Made by a program: the position numbers and the translations under genes. Positions 55,108 to 64,000 of a stretch of DNA of 64,000 bases are shown here, piece by piece. How positions within the stretch are numbered: the first letter of the stretch is position 1; each line of letters begins with the position of its first letter. This DNA comes from Rhodospirillaceae bacterium. Lineage in GTDB: Bacteria; Pseudomonadota; Alphaproteobacteria; Kiloniellales; DSM-21159. The notes under the pieces are model-generated. The model had not been told where the DNA came from. It ran no database searches and saw nothing but the letters and a program-made list of their open reading frames with translations. The stretch lies in the NCBI GenBank assembly GCA_006969625.1, contig CP030885.1, forward strand, positions 3,049,430-3,113,429. The letters are read 5' to 3'.

Positions 55108-56499
55108 TTAGTCCTGTGCCGCCGGCCCGGGCGTCTCTGCCAGCCGGTGTGCGTTGTCTTCCAGCCAGCCTTCCAGCCAGCGCGTATGAAACTTGGCCGC
55201 CTGGACCTGCGGGTCGTCGGCCAGAGCGAGATGAAGCGGGGCCGTGGTCTTCACGCCCTCGACGCGCAATTCGGCGAGCGCGCGCTTCAACCGTGCCAGC
55301 GCCTTGGGCCGGTCCTCCGCCCAGACGATCAGCTTGCCGAGCAGCGAGTCGTAGAAGGGCGGGATGGCGTAGCCGTTGTAGAGCAGCGTGTCGAAGCGCA
55401 CCCCTGGGCCGCCCGGCACGCGCAGATCCTGCACGACACCGGGGAAGGGCATGAAGTTCTTGGCCGGATCTTCGGCGTTGATGCGCACCTCGATCGCGTG
55501 GCCCTCCAACGGGATGTCCTCCTGCCGGTGGGTCAGCGGCGCGCCGCCGGCGATCTGCAGCATCTCGGCGATCAGGTCGACGCCGGTGACGCACTCGGTG
55601 ACCGGGTGCTCCACCTGGATGCGGGTATTCATCTCGATGAAGTAGAAGGCCTCGGCCGCCTCGTCGTAGAGGAACTCGAGGGTGCCGGCGCCCTTGTAGT
55701 GCACGGCCCTGGCAAGCCGCACCGCAGCCTCGCAGAGCTGCCCGCGGACCTCGGGGCGCAACTCGACCGCCGGCGCCTCTTCCCAGACCTTCTGCCGGCG
55801 CCGCTGAAGGGAGCACTCGCGCTCGAAGCAGTGGATCACGTTCTCGCCGTCGCCGAGGATCTGGACCTCCACGTGGCGGGCGTGCTGGATCGCCTTCTCC
55901 ACGTACAGCCCGCCGTCGCCGAAGGCGGCCTGGGCCTCGGTCGCCGCCTGGTGAACCAGGCGGTCGAACTCGTGCTCGTCGTGGGCAATGCGGATGCCGC
56001 GGCCGCCGCCGCCGGCCGCCGCCTTGATAAGCACGGGGAACCCGGTCTCGGCGAGCACCGCCCTGGCGGCCTCGGGGCTCTCCAGACGGCCTTCGCTTCC
56101 CGGCACCGTCGGTACGCCAGCCTCGGCCGCGGCCGTGCGTGCGGCGACCTTGTCGCCCATCAGCCCGATCGTCCTGGCGCTCGGTCCGACAAAGGTCAGG
56201 CCGGCGTCCTCGACGGCCTGAGCGAAGGCCGGGTTCTCCGCCAGAAAGCCGTAACCTGGGTGGACGGCGTCCGCCCCCGTGCGCTTGGCGGCCGCGACGA
56301 TCGCTTCGACGTTCAGATAGGATTTGCTCGCCGGCGCCGGCCCGATCTCGACCGCCTCGTCGGCCAGCTGCACGGCCAGAGAGTCGGCGTCGGCTTCGGA
56401 GTGGGCCTGCACCGTGCGAATGCCGAGCTCGCGCGCCGCGCGGCCGATGCGCACGGCGATCTCGCCGCGGTTCGCGATCAGGAGGGTGCGGATGGGCAT
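55108..56499 (-). CDS. Biotin carboxylase
   Basis: 463 residues with full biotin carboxylase layout: IRTLLIANRGEIAVRIGRAA start, ATP-grasp loop KAAAGGGGRGIRI, HVEVQILGD, ERECSLQRRRQKVWEEAP, MNTRIQVEHPVTE and RINAEDPAKNFMP. It carboxylates biotin with bicarbonate and ATP. The accC-like gene is embedded between pxpB and a small biotin-carrier gene, so it very likely serves this cluster rather than fatty acid synthesis. Confidence 0.92.
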   Translation of the reverse strand: MPIRTLLIANRGEIAVRIGRAARELGIRTVQAHSEADADSLAVQLADEAVEIGPAPASKSYLNVEAIVAAAKRTGADAVHPGYGFLAENPAFAQAVEDAGLTFVGPSARTIGLMGDKVAARTAAAEAGVPTVPGSEGRLESPEAARAVLAETGFPVLIKAAAGGGGRGIRIAHDEHEFDRLVHQAATEAQAAFGDGGLYVEKAIQHARHVEVQILGDGENVIHCFERECSLQRRRQKVWEEAPAVELRPEVRGQLCEAAVRLARAVHYKGAGTLEFLYDEAAEAFYFIEMNTRIQVEHPVTECVTGVDLIAEMLQIAGGAPLTHRQEDIPLEGHAIEVRINAEDPAKNFMPFPGVVQDLRVPGGPGVRFDTLLYNGYAIPPFYDSLLGKLIVWAEDRPKALARLKRALAELRVEGVKTTAPLHLALADDPQVQAAKFHTRWLEGWLEDNAHRLAETPGPAAQD

Positions 56500-56513
56500 C
56501 GCCGGCTGTGCCG

Positions 56514-56750
56514 CTACTCGACCGACACCAGCGGCTGGCCGGCCTGTACCGGACCTTCGTTCTCGACCAGGAACTCGGCGATCTTGCCCTCGGCGTCCGA
56601 GGTCACCTCGTGGAAGGACTTCATGACCTCGACCAGGCCGATCACCTCGCCCTTGGCGACCGTGTCCCCAACTTCCTTGAAGGGTGGCTGGTCGGGGGCC
56701 GGGCGACGGTAGAAGGTCCCAGGCAGGGGCGACACGATCTGGCTGGCCAT
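56514..56750 (-). CDS. Mini biotin carboxyl carrier protein
   Basis: 78 residues from ATG 56750. It is only a biotinyl domain: SPLPGTFYRRPAPDQPPFKEVGD, then VEVMKSFHEVTSDAEG with the biotinyl Lys in EVMKS, and ENEGPVQAGQPLVSVE. The N-terminal region of normal AccB is missing, so it is a carrier dedicated to this cluster. It precedes the biotin carboxylase by 14 bases. Confidence 0.9.
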   Translation of the reverse strand: MASQIVSPLPGTFYRRPAPDQPPFKEVGDTVAKGEVIGLVEVMKSFHEVTSDAEGKIAEFLVENEGPVQAGQPLVSVE

Positions 56751-56843
56751 GGCGGTTCTTCGTTCCTCTCCCATTTCGGCGCGGGCCGAGACGGCCGGCG
56801 CCGGTATCGATTGTCGGCTCGTTGCCCCAGGAGGGCTACGGGC

Positions 56844-57578
56844 TCAGGCGGCTTGCACCATGAAGGGCGCGACGGCCTCGCGCACGGCCCGGGCCACGGC
56901 GATGGCGTTCGGCGTATCGGAATGCACGCAGATCGAGTCGGCACGCACGGCGACGTCCTTGCCGTTGACCGAGGCGGTCTTGCCGTCCTTCACCGCCCGC
57001 ACGCAGCGCTCGGCGGCGGTCGCCGGGTCCACCGCATGGTGCTCACGGGTGATGATCAGGCCGCCTTCGTCGGAGTAGTCGAGGTCGGCGTAGTACTCGG
57101 CGATGAAGCTGTGGCCGCGGCGCGTGTACACCCCCTCGTGCAGACAGCCGATCATGCCGAACAGCGGCACCTTGAACACGTCGGCGGCGTCGCACACCGC
57201 CTCGGCGATGTGCTCCTGGCGCGCGGCCATGCCGTACAGCGAGCCGTGCGGCTTGATATGGTTCAGGCCCATGCCCTCGGCTTCGAGGAAGCCCTTCAGC
57301 GCACCGACCTGGTAGATGATGCAGTTGGCCATCTCCTCGCGGCCCATCTTCATCTCGCGCCGGCCGAAGCCCTGCAGGTCCGGCAGCGACGGGTGCGCGC
57401 CGACGCGCACGCCATGCTCCTTGGCGAGCCGCACCGTGGCGCGCATATGATTGAAGTCGGAGCCGTGGAAGCCGCAGGCGACGTTGGCGACAGTGATCAT
57501 CGGCATCATCGCCGCGTCGTCGCCCATCTTATAGAGCCCGAAGCTCTCGCCCATGTCGCAGTTGATGCTCACACTCAT
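56844..57578 (-). CDS. pxpA: PxpA-like 5-oxoprolinase subunit (LamB/YcsF family)
   Basis: 244 residues from ATG 57578, with GGAGGG five bases upstream. Hallmarks are SINCDMGESFGLY at the start, IPMITVANVACGFHGSD-like text (here MITVANVACGFHGSD), GVRVGAHPSLPDLQGFGRREM, VKPHG-like HIKPHGSLYG and VRADSICVHSDTPNA. It opens the activated ring of 5-oxoproline in PxpABC. It is the first gene of the cluster pxpA-bccp-bc-pxpB-pxpC. Confidence 0.93.
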   Translation of the reverse strand: MSVSINCDMGESFGLYKMGDDAAMMPMITVANVACGFHGSDFNHMRATVRLAKEHGVRVGAHPSLPDLQGFGRREMKMGREEMANCIIYQVGALKGFLEAEGMGLNHIKPHGSLYGMAARQEHIAEAVCDAADVFKVPLFGMIGCLHEGVYTRRGHSFIAEYYADLDYSDEGGLIITREHHAVDPATAAERCVRAVKDGKTASVNGKDVAVRADSICVHSDTPNAIAVARAVREAVAPFMVQAA

Positions 57579-57631
57579 CGTACCCTCCATTGCATCCCGC
57601 ACCGCCCGCAAGCCCAGGTCGCGCGGCCGCC

Positions 57632-58660
57632 TCAGGTCCGGCGGAACCGGTCGAGGAAGATGGCACCGATCAACACCGCGCCCAGGACGATCATCTGGAT
57701 GTAGCCGTCGACGCGCACGAGGTTCATGCCGTTCGACAGCACGGTGATGAACAGCGCGCCGATCAAAGCCGCCTCGACGCCGCCGACGCCGCCGCGCAGG
57801 GAGACGCCGCCGATCACGGCGGCGGCGATGCTTTCGCCGACCAGGCGCAGGCCACCGCCCAGGTTAGGCTCGCCCGATCCGGTTCGCGCCGTCAGCATCA
57901 GCGAGCCGAAGGCGGCGAGCGCGCCGGCCAGCACGTAGGCCGCCGTCAAGTAGCGCCGGGTCGGCAGGCCGGCGACCTCCGCGGCGCGCGGGTTGCTGCC
58001 GATCAGGAACAGCGAGCGGCCGAGCACGGTGCGCGAGAACATCAGCGCCATGGCGATGCCGATCACTGCGGCGTAGATGATCGGCATCTCCACGCCCAGG
58101 ATCGTGCCGGAGTAGAAGATCTGGCTGAAGGCGTCGGGCACGTTGAAGACGGGGCGTCCGTCAGAGGCCATCGAGGCGACGCCGAGGCAGATGTTGAGGC
58201 TGCCCAGGGTCGCGATGAAGGGGTTGACCCGCAGCCAGGCGACGACCAGGCCGTTGAACACGCCGACCAGCGCGCCGAACCCGAGGCCGACCAGCAGGCC
58301 GGCGAAGATCGCCACCGCCACGCCGTTGCCCTCGGCGCCGACCAGCCCGGTCAGCGTCAGAGCACTGAGCACGCTGACTGCCGAGACGTTGGTCCCGAGC
58401 GACAGGTCGAAGCCGCGCGTGACGATCACGCACATCTGCGCCAGCGCGAAGACGAAGAGATATGAGGCCTGCTGCAGGACGTTCGCCAGGTTGCCGAACG
58501 ACAGCACGCGCGGCTCGGCCGCCGCGAACCCGAGCAGCATGAGCAGCAGCACGACCGGCAGCAGCGCCTGGGTCATGCGAATGCGCCGCTGCAGGCGCCT
58601 GGTCGCGTCCTCCGCGCTCGCGGTCGCGTCGCTGCGGTCGACCGGCTTCGCCTCAGCCAC
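57632..58660 (-). CDS. ABC transporter permease (ribose/RbsC type)
   Basis: 342 residues, 8-10 membrane helices after a charged N-terminal 30 residues. The BPD_transp_2 signature is GGVSLRGGVGGVEAALIGALFITVLSNGMNL. Its start overlaps the end of the second permease gene by eight bases, so the importer probably uses a permease heterodimer. The pxpA gene follows 53 bases downstream on the same strand, which may link transport to this cluster. Confidence 0.9.
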   Translation of the reverse strand: MAEAKPVDRSDATASAEDATRRLQRRIRMTQALLPVVLLLMLLGFAAAEPRVLSFGNLANVLQQASYLFVFALAQMCVIVTRGFDLSLGTNVSAVSVLSALTLTGLVGAEGNGVAVAIFAGLLVGLGFGALVGVFNGLVVAWLRVNPFIATLGSLNICLGVASMASDGRPVFNVPDAFSQIFYSGTILGVEMPIIYAAVIGIAMALMFSRTVLGRSLFLIGSNPRAAEVAGLPTRRYLTAAYVLAGALAAFGSLMLTARTGSGEPNLGGGLRLVGESIAAAVIGGVSLRGGVGGVEAALIGALFITVLSNGMNLVRVDGYIQMIVLGAVLIGAIFLDRFRRT

Positions 58661-59681
58661 GGATCTGCCTCCGCTTGCCCAGTTCGTCGATAGCGACCGC
58701 CGCGACCAGGATCAGACCCAGGATGACGAGCTGCATCTTGCTGTCGATACGCATGAGATTCATCGAGTTCGACAGGATCGAGAGGAACACGGCGCTGAGC
58801 GCGACCATCTCCGCACGGCCGATCCCGCCGCGCAGGGAGGCGCCGCCGATCACCGCCGCCGCGATCGACTCGAGCATCAGCAGGTCGCCACCCATGGTCG
58901 CCTGGCCCGAGCCCAGCCGCGCGGTCTGCAGGATGCCGCTGACCGAGGCGAGCATCGAGCAGAGCACGTAGGCGATGATGATGTAGCCCGTCGTGGCGAC
59001 GCCCGAGACGGTGGCCGCCTGCATGTTGCCGCCAATCGCGTAGAGATAGCGGCCGAGCACCGTCTTGCGCTGCAGCAGCACGACCAGGAAGACGACGCCG
59101 AGCGCCACGTAGACCGTCGTCGGGATGCCGAACCAGAGCGCCCGGCCGAAGTCGTTGATGAAAACGTCAGGCATGCCGTAGACGGGAATGCCGTTGGTCA
59201 GCAGCAGACCGATGCCGGTGGCGATCCACAGGGTCCCGAGCGTGACCATGAAGGGCGAGATGCGCAGGAACGCCACGCACGCTCCGTTAAGCAGGCCGAT
59301 GCCCAGGCCGCAGCCGAGGCCCGCCATGATGCCGCCGAAGATGGTCAGGCCCACGGCCTCCGGCATGACGAAGCCGATCGCCTGCATCGTCTTCGCCATC
59401 ACCGAGGAGGTCAGCGCCACCACCGCGCCGACCGAGAGATCGAGACCGCCGACGATCAGCACCAGCATCTGGCCGCAGGCCACGATCGCCAGGAAGGACG
59501 ACTGCCGCAGTACGTTCAGAACGTTGAAGATGCCGTAGAACTTCGGCTCGACGATCGACATTACGACGACGGTCAGGATCAGCAGGATCGGCAGCAGGCC
59601 GACGGCCAGCATCGCCCGCGTCAGCTGCTCCATGCTGTACTGCGGCCGGCCCGGCAGGCCGGTCAGGTTCTGGCCGCTCAT
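58653..59681 (-). CDS. ABC transporter permease (ribose/RbsC type), second subunit
   Basis: 342 residues, with the same architecture as its neighbour. It contains VVALTSSVMAKTMQAIG, LGSGQATMGGDLLMLESIAAAVIGGASLRGG and FLSILSNSMNLMRID. Paired with the first permease. Its ATG overlaps the ATPase stop (ATGA). Confidence 0.9.
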   Translation of the reverse strand: MSGQNLTGLPGRPQYSMEQLTRAMLAVGLLPILLILTVVVMSIVEPKFYGIFNVLNVLRQSSFLAIVACGQMLVLIVGGLDLSVGAVVALTSSVMAKTMQAIGFVMPEAVGLTIFGGIMAGLGCGLGIGLLNGACVAFLRISPFMVTLGTLWIATGIGLLLTNGIPVYGMPDVFINDFGRALWFGIPTTVYVALGVVFLVVLLQRKTVLGRYLYAIGGNMQAATVSGVATTGYIIIAYVLCSMLASVSGILQTARLGSGQATMGGDLLMLESIAAAVIGGASLRGGIGRAEMVALSAVFLSILSNSMNLMRIDSKMQLVILGLILVAAVAIDELGKRRQIRG

Positions 59682-61267
59682 GCCTGCGCCCTCTTCTTGC
59701 GCTCGATGCTGCGGTCGCCCTCGAAGAAGCTCGCCAGGACGTTCTGCTCGGTCATCTCGGCGCCGCTCAGTTCGGCGACCACATGGGCGCGATGCATCAC
59801 GTAGACGCGGTTGCTGAGGTGGAGGACCTCCGGCAGCTCCGAGGACACCAGCACGATCGCGGCACCGGCCTCGACCAGCTGCTTCATCAGCTCGTAGACC
59901 TCGATCTTCGCGCCGACGTCGATTCCGACGGTCGGCTCGTCGAACAGGAACAGGCGGGTCTCGCGGGTCAGTCCGCGCGCCAGCATCACCTTCTGCCGGT
60001 TGCCGCCGGAGAGGTTCTGCACGACGCGCTCGATGTTCGGCGGGCGCAGGCGCAGCCGGTCGACGATCTCCTGGATCGCACGCCGCTCGCTGACCTGGCG
60101 CAGGATCTTCAGGCGCGCGAACTGCGGCAGGTCGAGTGCCGCCATCGAGGCGTTCTCGCGGATCGGCCGGGTCAGGGCCAGGCCCTCGACGACGCGGTCC
60201 GAGGGGAAGTAGCAGACGCCGCGATCCAGGCTCTTGCGCGGCGTGATGTGGTGCATCGGCTGGCCGAACACCTCGATGGTGCCGGCGCTCAGGGGCTCCA
60301 GACCGTAGATCGCGCGAATCAGCTCCGATTTGCCGCAGCCGACCAGGCCGGCGACGCCGGTGACCTCTCCGGCGCGGGCCACGAAGTCGACGTCCTCGAC
60401 CGTATGGTTCGCGGTCGTCAGCCCCTGCACCTTGAGGCCGACCTCGCCAGGCCGGTGGTCGATCTTGGGGAAGAGCACGTCGATCTTGCGGCCGGTCATC
60501 AGCTCGACCAGCTCGTTCTCGGTGACGCCCTGGGAGTCCAGCGTCTTCACCAGCTTGCCGTCGCGCAGCACGGTGATCCGGTCGGCGAGTTGCTTGATCT
60601 CGCGCATGCGGTGGGAGACGTAGATGATGCCGACGCCCTGGCCGCGCAGCCGCTCGATCAGCTCGAACAGCTTCGAGGTCTCGCTTTCGGTGAGCGAGGC
60701 CGTCGGCTCGTCGAGGATCAGCAGCCGCACCTCGGCCAGCAGCGCCTTGGCGATTTCCACCATCTGCTGATGCGCGCGCGACAGCTCGCGGATCTTGGCC
60801 CTCGGATTGAGGTCGAAGCCCAATTCGGCAATGACCTCTTCGGCGCGCTGGCGCATCGCCGCGGCGCTGAGGAAGCCGAAACTCGTCCGCTCGCGTCCGA
60901 GAAACAGGTTCTCGACCACCGTCAGGTCGGGCACGAGGGAGAATTCCTGGAAGACCGGACTGATGCCGATCTCGCGCGCCTGATGCGGTGTCAGACGTCG
61001 GATTTCCCTGCCGTCGTAGACGTAGCTGCCTTCGTCGGCAGGAAACGTTCCGGCAATGATGTTGATCAGCGTCGACTTGCCTGCGCCGTTCTCGCCGAAC
61101 AGCACATGTACCTCACCGGGGCGCAGGTCGAAGTCGACCCGGTCCAGTGCGACGACGCCCGGGAAGCGCTTCGTGATCCCCGTCAGTTCGAGAAGGCGGG
61201 GTCCCGCCGTCGCTGCGGGCGCAGTGCGCTCGACGGCTACGGCGGGACCCGAAGCACCATCCATCAT
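59678..61267 (-). CDS. ABC transporter ATP-binding protein, double-cassette sugar type
   Basis: 529 residues with two nucleotide-binding domains. First: FGENGAGKSTLINI, LSRAHQQMVEIAKALL, LLILDEPTASL. Second: GLVGCGKSELIRAIYG (Walker A) and NLSGGNRQKVMLARGL with LFLFDEPTVGID. Typical of the RbsA/MglA/TorT-linked group, which energises sugar or related uptake. The gene lies 28 bases downstream of its binding-protein gene. Confidence 0.93.
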   Translation of the reverse strand: MMDGASGPAVAVERTAPAATAGPRLLELTGITKRFPGVVALDRVDFDLRPGEVHVLFGENGAGKSTLINIIAGTFPADEGSYVYDGREIRRLTPHQAREIGISPVFQEFSLVPDLTVVENLFLGRERTSFGFLSAAAMRQRAEEVIAELGFDLNPRAKIRELSRAHQQMVEIAKALLAEVRLLILDEPTASLTESETSKLFELIERLRGQGVGIIYVSHRMREIKQLADRITVLRDGKLVKTLDSQGVTENELVELMTGRKIDVLFPKIDHRPGEVGLKVQGLTTANHTVEDVDFVARAGEVTGVAGLVGCGKSELIRAIYGLEPLSAGTIEVFGQPMHHITPRKSLDRGVCYFPSDRVVEGLALTRPIRENASMAALDLPQFARLKILRQVSERRAIQEIVDRLRLRPPNIERVVQNLSGGNRQKVMLARGLTRETRLFLFDEPTVGIDVGAKIEVYELMKQLVEAGAAIVLVSSELPEVLHLSNRVYVMHRAHVVAELSGAEMTEQNVLASFFEGDRSIERKKRAQA

Positions 61268-61295
61268 CGGCGAGCTTTGCCCGAAGCAGCGGACA

Positions 61296-62360
61296 TCACT
61301 GCTCCACCGAGTAGACCGGCGGCCAGGTCTGGGGCGCCAGCACCAGATCCATGTTGACGCTGTCGACCGAGTCCTTGGAGATCATGTCCGGGATCGGCTT
61401 GACGAAGACCGGCAACTCCTCGTTCTGCAGCGCGCGCACGGCCATGTCGATGGCCACCTTGCCCTCGAGCACCGGATACTGGGTGGCGAAGCCCAGGATG
61501 TCGCCGCGGTTCATGGCGTCGAGCATCGCCTGGTTCTCGTAGGAGGAGAGAATCATGATGTCGCCCGAACGGCCGATTTCGGCGACCGCGCCGATGGCGG
61601 CCTCGGCGGTCGGCGCCGTGCCCCAGATGACGTCCATGTCGGGGTAGGTCTGCAGGGCGTCCTGGATCAGCTCGAGCTGCACGGCCACGCCGGAGTCGCC
61701 GAACTTCTCGTCCAGGATCTCGACCTGGGACCCCTCGAGGGCGCGCTTGAAGCCGTCGTTGAAGGACTCGGCCCAACCGGAGCCGGCCGGCCCGGGGAAG
61801 GTCACGACCTGCGCGGCGTCGCCGCTCAGGGCCTCGAGCAGGTATCTCCCGGTCTGCTCGCCCATGGTGTCGAACTCGACGAACATCTTGGCGGTCAGCT
61901 CGGCCTCGGCGACCGGGTTGACGGTGGAGATCACCGGGATGCCGGCCTCCAGCGCCTCTTCGAACTTCTGCGCGAGGCCGGCCTCGGAGATGGCGCCGAC
62001 GATGATCGCGTCGAACTCGGCCGCCATGCAGTCATCGAACTGGGAGAGCTGTCGCGGCAGGTTCTCGTAACCGCCGGCCTCGTAGAGCGTCATGTTGACG
62101 CCCATGCGCTCGGCCTCGGTGACGATGCCATAGGCGACCGCGACCCAGAAGCTGTCCTTCATGTGCGGGAACAGAACGCACAGGTTCCACGGCTGCTCGG
62201 CCTGCTCGAGCGGCACGTATTCCATCTCGACATTCTCGCCCGAGCTGGCGTCGAAGACCGTGACCGGCCACCACTGCTCCTGGGCCGAGACACTCGACGA
62301 AAAGGCTGCAACGGCACCGGCCGTCAGGACAGCCAACGAGGTCGCAACTGTCTTTCTCAT
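61296..62360 (-). CDS. Periplasmic substrate-binding protein, TorT-like
   Basis: 354 residues from ATG 62360. Signal peptide in the first 26 residues (TSLAVLTAGAVAAFSSSVSAQ). The mature part has the Peripla_BP_4 fold with LFPHMKDSFWVAVAYGIVTEAERMG and GAISEAGLAQKFEEALEAGIPVI. The sequence leans to the TorT group, which senses TMAO in TorTSR systems. Here it is the binding component of an importer with two permeases. The substrate is unknown; a methylated amine or sugar alcohol are options. Confidence 0.88.
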   Translation of the reverse strand: MRKTVATSLAVLTAGAVAAFSSSVSAQEQWWPVTVFDASSGENVEMEYVPLEQAEQPWNLCVLFPHMKDSFWVAVAYGIVTEAERMGVNMTLYEAGGYENLPRQLSQFDDCMAAEFDAIIVGAISEAGLAQKFEEALEAGIPVISTVNPVAEAELTAKMFVEFDTMGEQTGRYLLEALSGDAAQVVTFPGPAGSGWAESFNDGFKRALEGSQVEILDEKFGDSGVAVQLELIQDALQTYPDMDVIWGTAPTAEAAIGAVAEIGRSGDIMILSSYENQAMLDAMNRGDILGFATQYPVLEGKVAIDMAVRALQNEELPVFVKPIPDMISKDSVDSVNMDLVLAPQTWPPVYSVEQ

Positions 62361-62538
62361 CCCATTGCACTCCCTGGTTACAAAGCGCTCGCACACGCCG
62401 GTACCGCGCCCTTGTCGCGTTGCGTATCCGACACCAAGCCGCGCCGGCCTGTCAACGAGGCAGCCGCGTCTGGCGAAGGCAACAAACATGCTATATGGTA
62501 TCACATGTCACATGCAATGGCGTCAGAGGCGGCGGAAA
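62361..62538. promoter_or_regulatory. Divergent control region of importer and aminotransferase
   Basis: 178 bases between divergent genes. At 62483-62520 it is AT-rich with repeated ACATGY (62486, 62503, 62510) and ATATGGTATCACATG. The TGGTATCAC stretch is reminiscent of GntR-family operators. No regulator gene is in the window. Confidence 0.35.
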
Positions 62539-63945
62539 ATGGCGATTGAAGCGAACCACAACCTTTCGGTCCGGGAAATGGACATGCAGAGCGTGATGCA
62601 TCCCTTCACGGCCCCCGCCATGCACATGCAGACCGGCCCGCGCATCATGGTTCGCGGCGACGGCTGCCGGCTCTACGACATCGACGGCCGCATATACCTG
62701 GATGCCTTGGCGGGGCTGTGGTGCGTCAACGTCGGTTACGGACGTAGCGAGATCGTCCGGGCGCTCGCCGCGCAGGCCGAGGCACTGCCCTACTACCACG
62801 GCTTCGCTTCGATGAGCACCGAGGCGCCGGCGCGGCTGGCCGACCGGCTGAAGCGCATGGCACCGGGCGACATGGCCCGTGTCTTCTTCGGCCTCTCCGG
62901 CTCCGACGCCAACGACACTCAGGTCAAGCTGGTCTGGTACTACAACAACCTGCTCGGCCGCCCCGAGAAGAAGAAGATCGTCGCCCGCAAGCGAGCCTAC
63001 CACGGCGTCACGGTCGCTGTGGCGAGCCTGACGGGGCTGCCGGTGCTTCACGACGCCTTCGACCTGCCGCTCGCGCGGATGCTCCACACGGAGACGCCCC
63101 ACCACTACTGGAACGCGCCGGAAGGCATGGACGAGGAGAGTTTCTCGCGCCACCTGGCCGAGGAGCTCGATGCACTGATCGAGCGCGAGGGCCCGGATAC
63201 CGTCGCCGCCTTCATCGCCGAACCGGTTATGGGCGCCGGCGGCGTGATTGTGCCGCCGAAGGGGTACTTCCAGGAGATCCGGAAGGTGCTCGACAAGCAC
63301 GACGTCCTGATGATCGCCGACGAGGTGATCTGCGGATTCGGACGTCTGGGCGCAGACTTCGGCTGCCAGGTCTACGGCATCGAGCCGGACCTGATCAGCA
63401 TCGCCAAGGGGGTGACCAGCGGCTACGTGCCGCTGTCGGCCTGCCTGATCTCGGAAAAGGTCTGGCAGGTTCTCTCGGAACGCTCGGGGCATCTGGGCGT
63501 GTTCGGCCACGGCTACACCTACACCGCTCATCCTGTGTCCTGCGCCGCGGCGATGGCGAACCTGGACATCATGGAGCGCGAAGCCTTGACCGCCCGCGCG
63601 GCTGAAGTCGGCCCCTACATGCAGCAGCGCCTGCGCGCCACCTTCAGCGACCACTCGATCGTCGGGGAGGTGCGCGGCCTCGGCCTGATCGCGGCGGTGG
63701 AACTGGTGCGCGACCCGGCCCGCAAGGCGGCCTTCGACCCCAAGCTGATGGTCGCCCAACGCGTCGCCCGCCGCGCCCTGGAGCACGGTCTCGTCACCCG
63801 CGCCCTGCCGAACGGCGAAGCCCTTGCATTCTCGCCGCCGCTGATTATCGAACGGGCGGAGATCGACGAAGCGGTGGAAACCTTGAACCGCTGTATCGAC
63901 GGCGTTCGCGGCGAACTGAGTCGCGAGGGCGTTCGTCTACCCTAG
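62539..63945 (+). CDS. Class III (omega) aminotransferase
   Basis: 468 residues from ATG 62539; longer upstream frame lacks coding sense. PLP-enzyme motifs: DAEGCRLYDIDGRIYLDALAGLWCVNVGYG-type text (RIYLDALAGLWCVN), FGLSGSDANDTQVKLVWYYNN, RKRAYHGVTVAVASLTG, VLMIADEVICGFGRLG and SIAKGVTSGYVPLSACLIS with the PLP Lys. It belongs to the pyruvate-dependent amine:pyruvate group acting on polyamines, beta-alanine or taurine. Divergent to the ABC importer and probably acts on its cargo. The last 55 bases of the window after its stop contain no recognised feature. Confidence 0.92.
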   Translation: MAIEANHNLSVREMDMQSVMHPFTAPAMHMQTGPRIMVRGDGCRLYDIDGRIYLDALAGLWCVNVGYGRSEIVRALAAQAEALPYYHGFASMSTEAPARLADRLKRMAPGDMARVFFGLSGSDANDTQVKLVWYYNNLLGRPEKKKIVARKRAYHGVTVAVASLTGLPVLHDAFDLPLARMLHTETPHHYWNAPEGMDEESFSRHLAEELDALIEREGPDTVAAFIAEPVMGAGGVIVPPKGYFQEIRKVLDKHDVLMIADEVICGFGRLGADFGCQVYGIEPDLISIAKGVTSGYVPLSACLISEKVWQVLSERSGHLGVFGHGYTYTAHPVSCAAAMANLDIMEREALTARAAEVGPYMQQRLRATFSDHSIVGEVRGLGLIAAVELVRDPARKAAFDPKLMVAQRVARRALEHGLVTRALPNGEALAFSPPLIIERAEIDEAVETLNRCIDGVRGELSREGVRLP

Positions 63946-64000
63946 GTAAATGATGTAGAGCGAACTAGTCTGCGGGCTGCGTTTGGTGAGAACAGCGAAA

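Overview
The window is GC-rich, densely coded chromosomal DNA from a flagellated alphaproteobacterium, most likely of the Rhodospirillales/Kiloniellales type. This is inferred from the flagellar order fliN-motA-flbD-flhA-flhF-flhG, the DUF1127 protein, the TRAP-TAXI transporter, the B12-dependent ribonucleotide reductase and the alphaproteobacterial style of type II-C Cas9. No rRNA, tRNA or insertion sequence was seen.

Layout. 1-6.7 kb: end of a flagellar operon (fliN fragment to flhG). 6.7-13.8 kb: an Anbu proteasome-like peptidase, a TAXI binding protein with fused TRAP permease, a RidA-like protein and a molybdopterin oxidoreductase. 13.8-16.9 kb: a two-gene unit of a lipoprotein and a lipase-like protein. 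17-27 kb: housekeeping and stress genes (purB with a TPR/SGNH protein, DUF1127, ArsI-like dioxygenase, DinB, bfr/bfd, putA, SDR, PagL-like). 27.3-33.6 kb: a complete type II-C CRISPR-Cas locus: a tracrRNA transcribed away from cas9, a 1056-residue Cas9 starting at TTG, cas1, cas2 and an array of 24 repeats and 23 spacers bounded by strong hairpins. 33.6-45.7 kb: rpsD, PhyH-like dioxygenase, EamA exporter, DUF1989, a ParE-type toxin-antitoxin pair, LysE exporter, TrmJ, CimA, an exported protein and nrdJ. 46.1-48.0 kb: a compact minus-strand three-gene operon, relatively AT-rich at its promoter end: small unknown protein, three-helix membrane protein, and a TIR/deoxyribosyltransferase-like domain fused to a region resembling bacterial STING. 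No CD-NTase gene lies beside it, which makes it the best candidate for an undescribed defence system here. 48.3-64 kb: metabolism and transport: RidA with a glutamine-synthetase-like enzyme, a lone CoxL-type subunit, BioY, a PxpABC-like cluster with its own biotin carboxylase and mini biotin carrier, and an ABC importer with a TorT-like binding protein divergent from a class III aminotransferase.

The CRISPR locus and the STING-like operon are the accessory defence content. The remainder reads as motility, nitrogen/amine metabolism and transport. All family assignments were made by reading motifs; no database search was run.
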